This document shows positions 38,239 to 46,323 of a DNA stretch of 64,000 bases, piece after piece. Every line of letters begins with the position of its first letter. Position 1 is the first letter of the stretch. The translations under genes and the position numbers were made by a program. Below the pieces are notes generated by a model that was given only the letters and a program-made list of their open reading frames with translations, was not told the DNA's origin and did no database searches. Origin of the DNA: Hymenobacter volaticus (GTDB lineage Bacteria > Bacteroidota > Bacteroidia > Cytophagales > Hymenobacteraceae); the NCBI RefSeq assembly GCF_022921055.1, contig NZ_CP095061.1:3077501-3141500 (forward strand). The letters run 5' to 3'.

Positions 38239-39003
38239 TTACTCAAGCGGCAGAGCAGCCATTGCTCTGTCTCGCCTCCACCACACCCAAACATAATACC
38301 CTAGTCCTGCCACACAAGCACACTGAATAGCCGTAAGTCCGAGCCCAGGCAGTGGCGGCGTGGGCTTAATGAATTCCGCCAGCAACCGAAACAGTAGATA
38401 CGCTGCCAGAAACAACTGAAACCGGCGACCATTGGGCAACGGCCGGCGCCGTTCCTGCAGCCATAGCAGCAGCGCCAGCACGCCTAAAAATAGGATTTCG
38501 TAGAGGTTGGTGGGGTGGCGCGGGATACCGTCGCCGAAGTCAATGCCCCAGGGCAAGGCGGTGGCGGTGCCGTAGGTGCCGTCTTCGAGCCCGCTGAGGT
38601 GACAGCCGAGCCGCCCAATGCTTAGGCCCAGCAGCAGCGGAAACACCATCAGGTCGCCGCTGGAGGCGGTAATACCTAGGCGCTTCTTGGTGAGTTCCAC
38701 GCCGATCAGGCCGCCTAGAAAGCCCCCGACAATGGTTTTGTTGGTGAAATAATAGAGCGCGCCGCCGGGTGGGTGCAGCAATACTTCCGGGTGTTCGAGC
38801 AACCCGAGCAGCCGAGAGCCGAGTAACGCCCCCACTGAGCAGCCCACGAAAATCCAGAGGCGGTGCTCGCTGGAAATGGGGTCGGTGGTACGCGTGCGTA
38901 AGCGCTGATAGTAGCGGTAGCCCAGGGTGTAGGCCAGCACCTCGCACAGCAAGTGTACAGGCAAAAAAAGTGGGCCCAGCGTGAGGTGAACGGGATACGA
39001 CAA
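38239..39003 (-). CDS. Lgt-like (prolipoprotein diacylglyceryl transferase family) membrane protein
   Basis: 254 residues, about seven helices. It keeps the Lgt signature area: GRLGCHLSGLEDGTYG followed by ALPWGIDFGDGIPRHPTNLYEI, but the canonical GNFxNxE is changed (GCHLSGLED), and the N-terminal HxG-type region is YTLGYRYYQRLR. It is therefore a paralogue, not certainly an active lipoprotein lipidating enzyme. Proximity to a tetraether-synthase-like radical-SAM gene suggests a shared lipid-modifying role. ATG 39003. Confidence 0.85.
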   Translation of the reverse strand: MSYPVHLTLGPLFLPVHLLCEVLAYTLGYRYYQRLRTRTTDPISSEHRLWIFVGCSVGALLGSRLLGLLEHPEVLLHPPGGALYYFTNKTIVGGFLGGLIGVELTKKRLGITASSGDLMVFPLLLGLSIGRLGCHLSGLEDGTYGTATALPWGIDFGDGIPRHPTNLYEILFLGVLALLLWLQERRRPLPNGRRFQLFLAAYLLFRLLAEFIKPTPPLPGLGLTAIQCACVAGLGYYVWVWWRRDRAMAALPLE

Positions 39004-39162
39004 GAAAGTAAGGCTACTGCCGAAGGTTCAAAAAAATAGGCTTGCGTGCTAGCTGCATGTATGCACGGGGCTATTTTAAGGGATTCTGTTGAGTTAATCG
39101 TCTTAGTTACTTACTAAGTACCTCACAACTGCACATACCACCTGCTTTACTCCCCTTCGCCG

Positions 39163-39735
39163 ATGAAAACTGCACGTGCCTTACTGGTTGGGAAGGATCC
39201 ATTGGTGATGAACCGGTTGTTAAGCGCTTTGCGTGCCAACGGCCACGCCGTAGAAGGCACCGTTAGTTGGGAAACTGCACATGAAGACTTCAATGCCCAC
39301 GACTTTACGCTTATCGGGCTCGGCGGTGGCTTCAACGACCAAGAAAGGGCGCAACTACGGCAAGGATTTCAGTTGCAAAATCCGGAGACTAGACTGGCTG
39401 ACGTGTTTGGGCCAGTAGGACACGCGCAACTACAGTTTTTGCTGAGTCCAGCAGCGCAACAACCAGCGCTCGAACACCTAACGGTCTCACTTACTGAGTT
39501 GCCCCCGCAGGTGCAGCTTATCGTTCGCACCCAAACCGAGGCAACCATCACGCTCTATCATTTTCAGGGGCAGTTGCACACCGAAGAAGTATGGAAAGGC
39601 GAACTACCAGCCGGGACAACTCAGTTGCCCTTGCAACGCGAACAACTGCTGCCGGACATGCTATATCATGTGGTAGCGCAATTGCCCGAAGGGGAAGTGC
39701 ATACTCATCGGTTCACGCTGCCAAGAGTGGAATGA
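39163..39735 (+). CDS. Hypothetical protein with possible flavodoxin-like N-terminus
   Basis: 190 residues. The N-terminus KTARALLVGKDPLVMNRLLS and HDFTLIGLGGGFNDQERAQL resembles an alpha/beta Rossmann-type or receiver-like fold without the phospho-acceptor Asp in a convincing place. The second half is beta-rich (VQLIVRTQTEATITLYHFQG; TTQLPLQREQLLPDMLYHVV), like a T9SS-type beta module but lacking a signal peptide. No function can be assigned. Confidence 0.55.
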   Translation: MKTARALLVGKDPLVMNRLLSALRANGHAVEGTVSWETAHEDFNAHDFTLIGLGGGFNDQERAQLRQGFQLQNPETRLADVFGPVGHAQLQFLLSPAAQQPALEHLTVSLTELPPQVQLIVRTQTEATITLYHFQGQLHTEEVWKGELPAGTTQLPLQREQLLPDMLYHVVAQLPEGEVHTHRFTLPRVE

Positions 39736-39769
39736 AGCTTATTACTCTATTAAAAACTCTATTAAAAGC

Positions 39770-39803
39770 AAAAAGGCCCGGCATGTGCTGCCGGGCCTCT
39801 TAG
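39770..39803. terminator. Hairpin between convergent genes
   Basis: Stem AAGGCCCGGCA / TGCCGGGCCT with A tract on the left; serves 39163-39735 (plus) and possibly the SDR gene (minus). Confidence 0.85.
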
Positions 39804-39811
39804 TTTATAGT

Positions 39812-40837
39812 TTACTGCTGGTTGTTTTTCTTGGCTGCCTTGCGCGTGAGCGTGGTGAGCCAAGATTGAGTGATGGGGGACTCGCTTTCGTGGCCGTAGC
39901 GGCGGGCATCGCCTTGCTCGTCGGTGGGGCCGGGCAGGGCCCGATTCACCCAGCTCAGCATGTCGGCGGTGGTGCCAGGCGCTAGGCCGTGGATGCCGGA
40001 AAGCAGCTTCGCGGGCAGCCCAATGATGATTTCGGCGTCGCCGCGGCGGCAGGCGTTCCAAATCTGGCGGGCCGCCGACTCGGCCCCAACCGTAATGGCG
40101 GGCATGGAATCGGCGATGGTAAACCAGGCGTACTCCTTGATGTGCTGGCCTTTGATGATGGCATGCGGCGGACTGCCAGTGCGTAGCAAGCCGGGACAAA
40201 CCGTAGTAACCTGAATGCCATATTGCAGCAACTCGGAGCGGAAACTTTCGGAGAGGCCCACCAGCGCAAACTTGCTGGCGCAGTACGGCGCCAAGTGCGG
40301 CACCGCCACTTTACCGCCCACCGAGGCAATGTTCACGATACGGCCCTCGCCTCGCTGGCGCATGTCGGGTAGCACGGCTTGCATGGCGTGCAGCGGCGCC
40401 CAGAAGTGCGTATCCATCGACTCTTCGTATTCGCGCAACTCCATGTGGTCGAGCGGGCCGCCGGTGATGATGCCCGCGTTGTTGATCAACACGTCGATGG
40501 GGCCTAGTTTTTCCTGCACTTCGGCCACCATAGTGCGCACTTCGCCGGGCACCATTAGGTCGCGGGAAACAGCTAGTACCTCGGCGCCGCCCGCAGCTAG
40601 CTCTTGTCGGGCGCGCTCCAGTTCATCGGCGTCACGAGCACAGATGGCTACTTTGGCGCCTTCGGCTACGGCTTGGCGGGCCAAAATCAACCCCAAGCCG
40701 CGCGATCCGCCGGTAATCAAGACCACTCGGCCCTGTAGGTTGTAGGAGCCGCGCCGATTGCTCCACAACGTGGCGGCCGCTAGCAGCGCGCCAGCCCCGG
40801 CCAGGGCCAACCAGTTATTACGTTTTTCTGCTTTCAT
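39812..40837 (-). CDS. SDR family oxidoreductase with N-terminal membrane anchor
   Basis: 341 residues. A short N-terminal hydrophobic helix (NWLALAGAGALLAAATLWSN), then the classical SDR domain: VLITGGSRGLGLILARQAV (NAD(P)-binding TGxxxGxG), NNAGIITGG, and YCASKFALVGLSESF (Tyr-x3-Lys catalytic pair) with the preceding Ser (IVNIASVGG). Cofactor preference looks NADP-like (Arg after the Gly motif). Substrate unknown. ATG 40837 (MKAEKRNNW). Confidence 0.9.
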   Translation of the reverse strand: MKAEKRNNWLALAGAGALLAAATLWSNRRGSYNLQGRVVLITGGSRGLGLILARQAVAEGAKVAICARDADELERARQELAAGGAEVLAVSRDLMVPGEVRTMVAEVQEKLGPIDVLINNAGIITGGPLDHMELREYEESMDTHFWAPLHAMQAVLPDMRQRGEGRIVNIASVGGKVAVPHLAPYCASKFALVGLSESFRSELLQYGIQVTTVCPGLLRTGSPPHAIIKGQHIKEYAWFTIADSMPAITVGAESAARQIWNACRRGDAEIIIGLPAKLLSGIHGLAPGTTADMLSWVNRALPGPTDEQGDARRYGHESESPITQSWLTTLTRKAAKKNNQQ

Positions 40838-41181
40838 ATAGTATGCGTTTCTGATTGCGGTATCCTAGTTGCTGATTAAATACTCGTTGCGCGCTGAAGA
40901 TGTTTGCCAGGGTCTTGCAAGTTCCCGCGCCCTGCCTTACGCAAGCACAACGGTAAGCGCGCGGCTTCTGAGTAGCAAAACGAAGAATACGATATACTGC
41001 TCTGGCTAATCAACTAAAAATCAGCACTAGAAACGCGCAACTTGAAACCAGAAAGTTCTGGACAGACGTTATGGGCGCAGCTTTCACGAATTGGCATCAT
41101 ATTTACGTGTCAGTTTCAGCTCCTAGCTTATTGCTTGGCCCAGAGGCGCTATCCGTCGGCTGGCATCTTCACTTACTACGC

Positions 41182-41676
41182 ATGAAAACCTTTATTATCG
41201 CTGCGCTACTGGCGACTACTCCTACCCTCCTATTAGCTCAGACCACTACCAAGCCGAAACCCAAACCGGCGGTGGCTGGCACCACCAAACCCAGAACTTC
41301 GGCCTCGGCGGCCGCCCCTACTCGGCCTATGGCAACCCCGCCCGAAGCGCAGGTGGAAGCGCGCGCCAATGCCCTCACTAGCAACATGCAGAAGGCGCTG
41401 GCCCTCAACCCAGCACAAGTGGAGAAGGTGCGGCAAATCAATCTAACCAGTGTGCGTGGCGTGGAGTCGGCCCGCCTCAATTACCGTCAGGAAGTGCGCA
41501 AAATGGCCTCCATCGTGGACGATATTGGTCAAGCCCGTTTGAGCGCCTTGAAAAACGTCTTGTCTCCGGCCCAGTTCGATAAGTATCAGCGCAAGCGCGA
41601 AGAGAAAATGGGCGTTCCTAATGCCCAGGGCATACAAGGTAACCCTGCTCCCGGGCTTCCTTCGCAAGGCGAATAA
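41182..41676 (+). CDS. Secreted small protein, Spy/LTxxQ-like helical hairpin
   Basis: 164 residues. Signal peptide MKTFIIAALLATTPTLLLAQ, Lys/Pro/Ala-rich linker, then a helical part (ANALTSNMQKALALNPAQVEKVRQIN ... ALKNVLSPAQFDKYQRKREE split by a short loop). The LxPxQxxKxxxI and LSPxQFxKY patterns are typical of small periplasmic LTxxQ-type proteins in Bacteroidota; role is envelope chaperone-like at best guess. ATG 41182 chosen for the signal peptide. Confidence 0.75.
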   Translation: MKTFIIAALLATTPTLLLAQTTTKPKPKPAVAGTTKPRTSASAAAPTRPMATPPEAQVEARANALTSNMQKALALNPAQVEKVRQINLTSVRGVESARLNYRQEVRKMASIVDDIGQARLSALKNVLSPAQFDKYQRKREEKMGVPNAQGIQGNPAPGLPSQGE

Positions 41677-41694
41677 GGGTAACAAATGATTAAT

Positions 41695-41777
41695 TGAAAA
41701 GGTGACCCGGTGAGCTTGAGGCTAGCGTTGCGCAAATTGCGCAGTTGGAACCTCAAGCTCACCGGGTCACCTTTTCA
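41695..41777. terminator. Perfect 27-bp inverted repeat with inner palindrome
   Basis: Arms 41695-41721 and 41751-41777 are exact reverse complements (core GGTGACCCGGTGAGC); the 29-base loop contains TTGCGCAA and the motif GTTGGAAC also found in the repeat at 1737-1807. The last three bases of the right arm (41775-41777) are the stop codon of the TSUP gene. Confidence 0.8.
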
Positions 41778-42542
41778 CTGAAACGTTTCCCAGCCTAGTT
41801 TGAGGATGATGCCGCTGACGACTACCAGAAATAGAATTCGGACGAAACCGGTGCCTTGTTTGAGGGCTACTTGCGCACCCAGGCTGGAGCCAACCATATT
41901 GCATAGGGCCATGGGCAAGGCTACCATCCAGAGCACTTGCCCAGTGTAAGCAAAGTAAGCTAGCCCCGCAATGTTGGTGGCTACGTTGACGAGCTTGGCC
42001 GACGCCGACGCCGTTAGAAAATCGTAGCCGAACAGTCCGACAAACGTGAAGAGCAGGAAACTACCCGTGCCGGGACCGAAAAAGCCGTCGTAGAAGCCGA
42101 TAACCGCGCCCATGATAATGGCCACCCACACTTCACGGCGGGGTGAGAGGCGCGGGGCGTGCAGAGAGCCTAAGTCTTTGCGCCAAAACGTGTAGAGGGC
42201 AATAACCACCAGCAGCCCCAGTACCATCGGCCGCAGCAATTCGCGCGGAAACATGCTTACTACCCGCGCCCCCAGAAACGCGAAAGTACCCGCTGTGGCC
42301 GCTGCCGTACCCACAGACCGCCACTGAATAGGTACCTGACCAGCGTAGCGCCGTAGCGCGGCCGCCGTACCCATCAACGACGATACTTTACCAGTCCCGA
42401 AAATGGTAGCCTCCGGTACACCCTTTAGCAGCAGCAGCATCGCCGGCAGTTGAATCAACCCGCCCCCACCGACCATCGAATCAATAAAACCCGCCATAAA
42501 GGCGAACAAACACAGCAGTGCGAGAGTCAGAGTGGTAATCAC
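41775..42542 (-). CDS. TSUP family (TauE/SafE) permease
   Basis: 255 residues with about eight membrane helices. LALLCLFAFMAGFIDSMVGG followed by GLIQLPAMLLLLKG and GTGKVSSLMGTAAALRRY is the typical TSUP repeat; the second half repeats with GAVIGFYDGFFGPGTGSFLL. Family members move sulfite, sulfonates, sulfolactate or other organic anions across the inner membrane; the substrate here is unknown. ATG 42542. Stop codon lies within an inverted-repeat arm. Confidence 0.9.
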   Translation of the reverse strand: MITTLTLALLCLFAFMAGFIDSMVGGGGLIQLPAMLLLLKGVPEATIFGTGKVSSLMGTAAALRRYAGQVPIQWRSVGTAAATAGTFAFLGARVVSMFPRELLRPMVLGLLVVIALYTFWRKDLGSLHAPRLSPRREVWVAIIMGAVIGFYDGFFGPGTGSFLLFTFVGLFGYDFLTASASAKLVNVATNIAGLAYFAYTGQVLWMVALPMALCNMVGSSLGAQVALKQGTGFVRILFLVVVSGIILKLGWETFQ

Positions 42543-42821
42543 GGCGGCGAAAGTAGCATATTGACTTGCCAGTTACCAGCCAGGAGTTATCAATTAGCAG
42601 TTGTCTGTCCTGATACTTACTAACGCCCGATTGGCGGCTTGTAACTGATACCTCATATTCGCCGCGCTTTCGCCTCTGGGTACAGCTTAACTCACCTCTA
42701 GCTACTCATGATGCGTTAGCACCTTATCACTTATGACTAACTACGCTCAAATAGCTCTACTCGGAAGCCCTGCCTCCTTGGTTTAATTATGTTCTTGTTT
42801 AGGCAACTATCTCCTTCCAAC

Positions 42822-44566
42822 TCAACCTGCGTGGGTAGCCTTAATCTTGGCGCGCCATTCAACTAGCTCCTGCAATAGGGCCATTTCCAGGCGGTCAATA
42901 CGGCGGCGCAATTGGGCAGTGGTGTTGGACTCCAATAACTCTTCCCGCGCATCTTTCAGATAGTCTAGCATATCGGCGTAGCGCTCCGCTTCGCGGTCTA
43001 AGTCACGGAGGCTAATCCAGGCTATCAAGCTGGCCGCGGCTACGGGCAGCGTGAGAGGCAGGAACTTGAACAGAAACTTGTAGTACCACACGTGAGACAA
43101 GTTAGCCAGGACGTCCTTGGGCAAGTAGTTTACCAACAGCGCCCCCAAGGCACAGAGGGTAGCAGCAATCGAAAACAGGAAAAACCAGCGCTCCATTCGG
43201 TGCAGGCGGTGTTTTGCCAGGTCTCGGGCTTGCTCGAAATACTTGATCTGTCCGCCTTCTTGCTTAGGGGCATCAAGCCGCTGACTAACATAGCGCTGGG
43301 CCATTTCCTTGGCGGTAGTGGAAGTATGGGCCCCATAGTCGTAGTGATTTTTGCTTACTCTGACGCAGAATTCGCGCAAGTGCAGCATATACAAGGACTT
43401 GGCCAACGAGCTTAGTTCCGGCAAATGAAACTCCCGCAAATGACGAGGGCCCCCGGGATACAAAGGCGGTTGGGGGTTGCGGCAGTGGCCGGAACTGTCG
43501 AAAGTAGATTCTGTGCCGCACGGGTTAGTTCGGCCAGTAAACGAGCTTCCAGCCAGCCTCTTTGTTCCGTGCGGTGGTGCAGCCGCCACGCTAATAACAG
43601 CACCAACAGCAGGAGCGCGAACTTTGTAACTCCAGCCAAGAGCGCGGAACTCCCTTCTAAACCAAAAGCCAGGGCCAGGGCCGCGACAAACGTAGCCAGC
43701 AGATGCCCCCCTAATACCCACTCACTATACCATACAAAGCGAGTTTTGGTGTGAACCGCCCTTCTGTCTGCCTCGGTGTGGATATGGGCCAGGACCGTAG
43801 GATACTGCAGTTCGGGCAGTGGCACCATCGTAAGGCGAGTGAGTTGATTGAAACCAAGTTCTGCTGCTGTGGCTTTCGGCTGCTTGATTTCAAGCTTAGA
43901 GGTTACTGGCAATAAGTTATCTGGCCCGACCGGCGCATCTACTTCAATGACTAGCAACCGTTTTCCGGTGGCGTAAGCGTGCTGGAGAGTTTCAGCTGAA
44001 CCGCCGCGGGCAAAATCAACGGCCGGCGCCGACCCAAGTACGGCCTCTTTCTCGGCGCGGGTACAGGCCACTACCAGCACATCACACTCACTCACGATTT
44101 CGTAGGCCGTTTCCGCAAACCGTTCATTGCGGTCCGGATCGACGCCGGTGATTCGAACTTCCAGTACTGCCGGCGTGTGAAGGCACGCTCTGGCCTGGGT
44201 CAGCCGTTGGCGCACAGTTGCTTCGGGCTCTGTTTCGCTCAAGCGAAAATCATCAGGCAAGAAAAAACCGGCTTCTTGAGAAGGTAAAAATACTTGCTGC
44301 ACATAGCTCGGCCGCCCTTCTATCAGTGGGGCCGAGTGGCGCTGGGCTATAAGCTCCGCAAAGACGACATCCGCCCCCATAGCCAAGGAGGAAAGCCCAA
44401 CTAGCACATACCCTGGCCCCGGAAATTCAGTTTCCAGTTCGTCTAACAGATGGGCAAGCGTTGCGCGCAAGGACGTATCACCCTGGGGTAGTTTACGCTT
44501 ACCAACAAAGCCGATAGTCAGGAATCTAGGTAGCAGCGGGGTAGCTGGGGCATCAGGAGTGGCCAT
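42822..44566 (-). CDS. SLOG-like domain fused to SLATT-type membrane domain (frameshifted in this assembly)
   Basis: About 581 residues after repair. Residues about 15-235 form a SLOG/YspA-like Rossmann domain: LTIGFVGKRKL, VGLSSLAMGADVVFAELIA (usual SGxxxGAD site), SECDVLVVACTRAEK and GGSAETLQHAYATGKRLLVI. Then a pair of helices at about 282-332, then the segment KEMAQRYVSQRLDAPKQ and two more helices (about 459-480, 500-520) followed by an amphipathic region, as in SLATT effectors. SLOG is predicted to bind nucleotide-type ligands and SLATT to form membrane pores. The frame breaks at 43450-43457: one more G (coding strand) restores IPGGPRHLREFHLP. Predicted partner of the next gene. Confidence 0.75.
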
Positions 44567-44676
44567 AGGTCAAGAAAAGAAGGAACTCAGCAGGAACAAC
44601 AGGTAACTCAGCGCAAGGCAAATCAGGAAGGATACAAATAAGCTTGGTTGTGGCGGGCAAAGGCCGGCTGTAGCAT

Positions 44677-45792
44677 TTACCCGTGTCGGGTGGTCCATTC
44701 CGTGGTTTCTGCCCGTAGAATGCGTTCCGATTCGGTTATGAAATGCTGAAAGGTGTCTGGTGATACCGGCGCCTGCGGGCACTGCTTGTGCTGTGCTAGC
44801 AAGGCGTCGCCCACTAGTTGGTATCGGGCCGCTAAGGGCTCTAAGCCTTCGGTTTCAATATAGGCCTTCACTAACCCAGCGCCTCCAATCAAAACCAGAA
44901 AAAAATTGAAATTGAAGAAGGATATACTAGAAGACCAGTTCTGCACAATAGCCAGCAGGCGGACCAAGTTCCAGCCAAAAGCTACTACCAAGATGCCATA
45001 GCTGAAGTAGTGCCAGAACTGCGCTTTGTTGCGCAGTTCCTCGGCTCGCCCAACGAAATACGTACGTTGTGAGCTGAGGCGGGCAAGGCAGTAAGCCTGT
45101 AGTTTCTCGTCCAGTCCAACTTGGCGCAGGCGACTTCGTAGGTCGCGAAGCTCTTGCGTGGGCTCGGCTGCCAAAGTAGGCAAAGGGGGCAGTGGCCGGC
45201 CGGCCGCAGTAAGTTGGCGAAGGTTGGCGGCGGCAAGGTCTGCTACCCACTGTTGCCAGGCCGCGTCGGCCTGCGCAGCGGGAGCAGCACGTCCAGTAGT
45301 GGACAGGGGCAGGTCGAATAAGTAGAGCCACACGGCGCTGCGTAGGGCTTCCGCATGCTGGCGAGTAAATACCCAGGGCGCTAGACGACGACGCCAATAA
45401 AGTTGCAACCCAACCTCCAACGCTACACCCAGCACCGTCAGCGCCACCCCAATCCCATCGAACAGACGGAGAATTCTTGGGTCGGATGATAGTAGCCTCT
45501 TCGTAACGAGCCAAGGCCCCAAGCCGGTAGCGGCTGAGAAGAAGGAAATGAATAATAGAAAGAACACGGACCACTGAAATAGCCCCCGCCACTTTTTCTG
45601 CGCCTGTTGGGCGGCTTCATCAAACAGCTTGAAATGCGGACTTTTCGTTTCGGGGCTAGTAAGGTCGTCGGCCAAAGTTGCCAGTTCGGTAGTGGTCAGG
45701 TGGTTGGCAGGCAGTTTGGAGCTAGGCAACGGGGGCAGCATAACAGGAAGGGAGCAGTTGGAAATGTTTAGCACTGACGCCGGCAACTGCAT
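44677..45792 (-). CDS. SLATT-like four-helix membrane protein
   Basis: 371 residues. Two pairs of helices: about 72-92 (LFQWSVFFLLFISFFSAATG), 112-132 (IGVALTVLGVALEVGLQLYW) and 262-283 (FSYGILVVAFGWNLVRLLAI), 291-311 (SFFNFNFFLVLIGGAGLVKA), separated by charged helices (TQELRDLRSRLRQVGLDEKL, EELRNKAQFW). The end (FQHFITESERILRAETTEWT) fits the SLATT/DUF4231-like group. SLATT proteins are thought to act as membrane-damaging effectors in nucleotide-signalling immune systems. ATG 45792, or M18 at 45741. Same direction as the SLOG gene, 110 bases upstream of it. Confidence 0.65.
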   Translation of the reverse strand: MQLPASVLNISNCSLPVMLPPLPSSKLPANHLTTTELATLADDLTSPETKSPHFKLFDEAAQQAQKKWRGLFQWSVFFLLFISFFSAATGLGPWLVTKRLLSSDPRILRLFDGIGVALTVLGVALEVGLQLYWRRRLAPWVFTRQHAEALRSAVWLYLFDLPLSTTGRAAPAAQADAAWQQWVADLAAANLRQLTAAGRPLPPLPTLAAEPTQELRDLRSRLRQVGLDEKLQAYCLARLSSQRTYFVGRAEELRNKAQFWHYFSYGILVVAFGWNLVRLLAIVQNWSSSISFFNFNFFLVLIGGAGLVKAYIETEGLEPLAARYQLVGDALLAQHKQCPQAPVSPDTFQHFITESERILRAETTEWTTRHG

Positions 45793-46323
45793 CGGTTAGA
45801 GCTTTGATGAACCCTGGCTAGCATTTGTCCGCATTCCCCGTTCTTCTATTTGAATCATTAGGTAAATCAGTTGCCGTCTTCTGATACCCACACGCAGGCC
45901 TTAAGAATACTTTTATTCGGGATGTTGGGGGTTGAGTACCTGTCCGTGGCATGCAGATGCGTTTGTTTCAAATGACTAACTGATAGATAGTATTAGGCGT
46001 AACCAGTTAATTATCAACAAACTGATACGTGCAAGAAACCTTCATTAACAAGGCAGAAGCAAGAAATTGAATATTGAAACAAATTATTAAAAAATATTAT
46101 TTTTTATATCTAAGCGTGCTTTTTGTTTAAACTAATACCTAAATATTGGCTGTGGCGCCCCAGCTTGGTACCAAAGGCAGTGGACAGGCCATTGTGCCAG
46201 TTGCATCAACTCTCTCCTATTGCGCGGATTAGATGACATCAATGCCATTTAATCTTGAAAAAGTTTATATTTGGATGTAGCGGTTTTCTCTTAACGCAGC
46301 TTTTTGCACTATTCATTTAAATC
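45793..46323. other. AT-rich divergent intergenic region
   Basis: About 530 bases, markedly AT-rich (tract AAATTATTAAAAAATATTAT near 46080), lying between two divergent units of the putative defence island. No gene. It should contain the promoters of both units; only the plus-strand -7 element is clear. Confidence 0.6.
46266..46273 (+). promoter_or_regulatory. -7 element upstream of the TIR gene
   Basis: TATATTTG fits TAnnTTTG exactly, 50 bases upstream of ATG 46324. No TTG is present at the ideal distance, so the -33 element is weak. Confidence 0.55.

Noticed and set aside
41238..41480. Minus-strand frame opposite the LTxxQ-like protein
   Set aside because: Complement of the Lys/Pro/Ala linker; no independent evidence.
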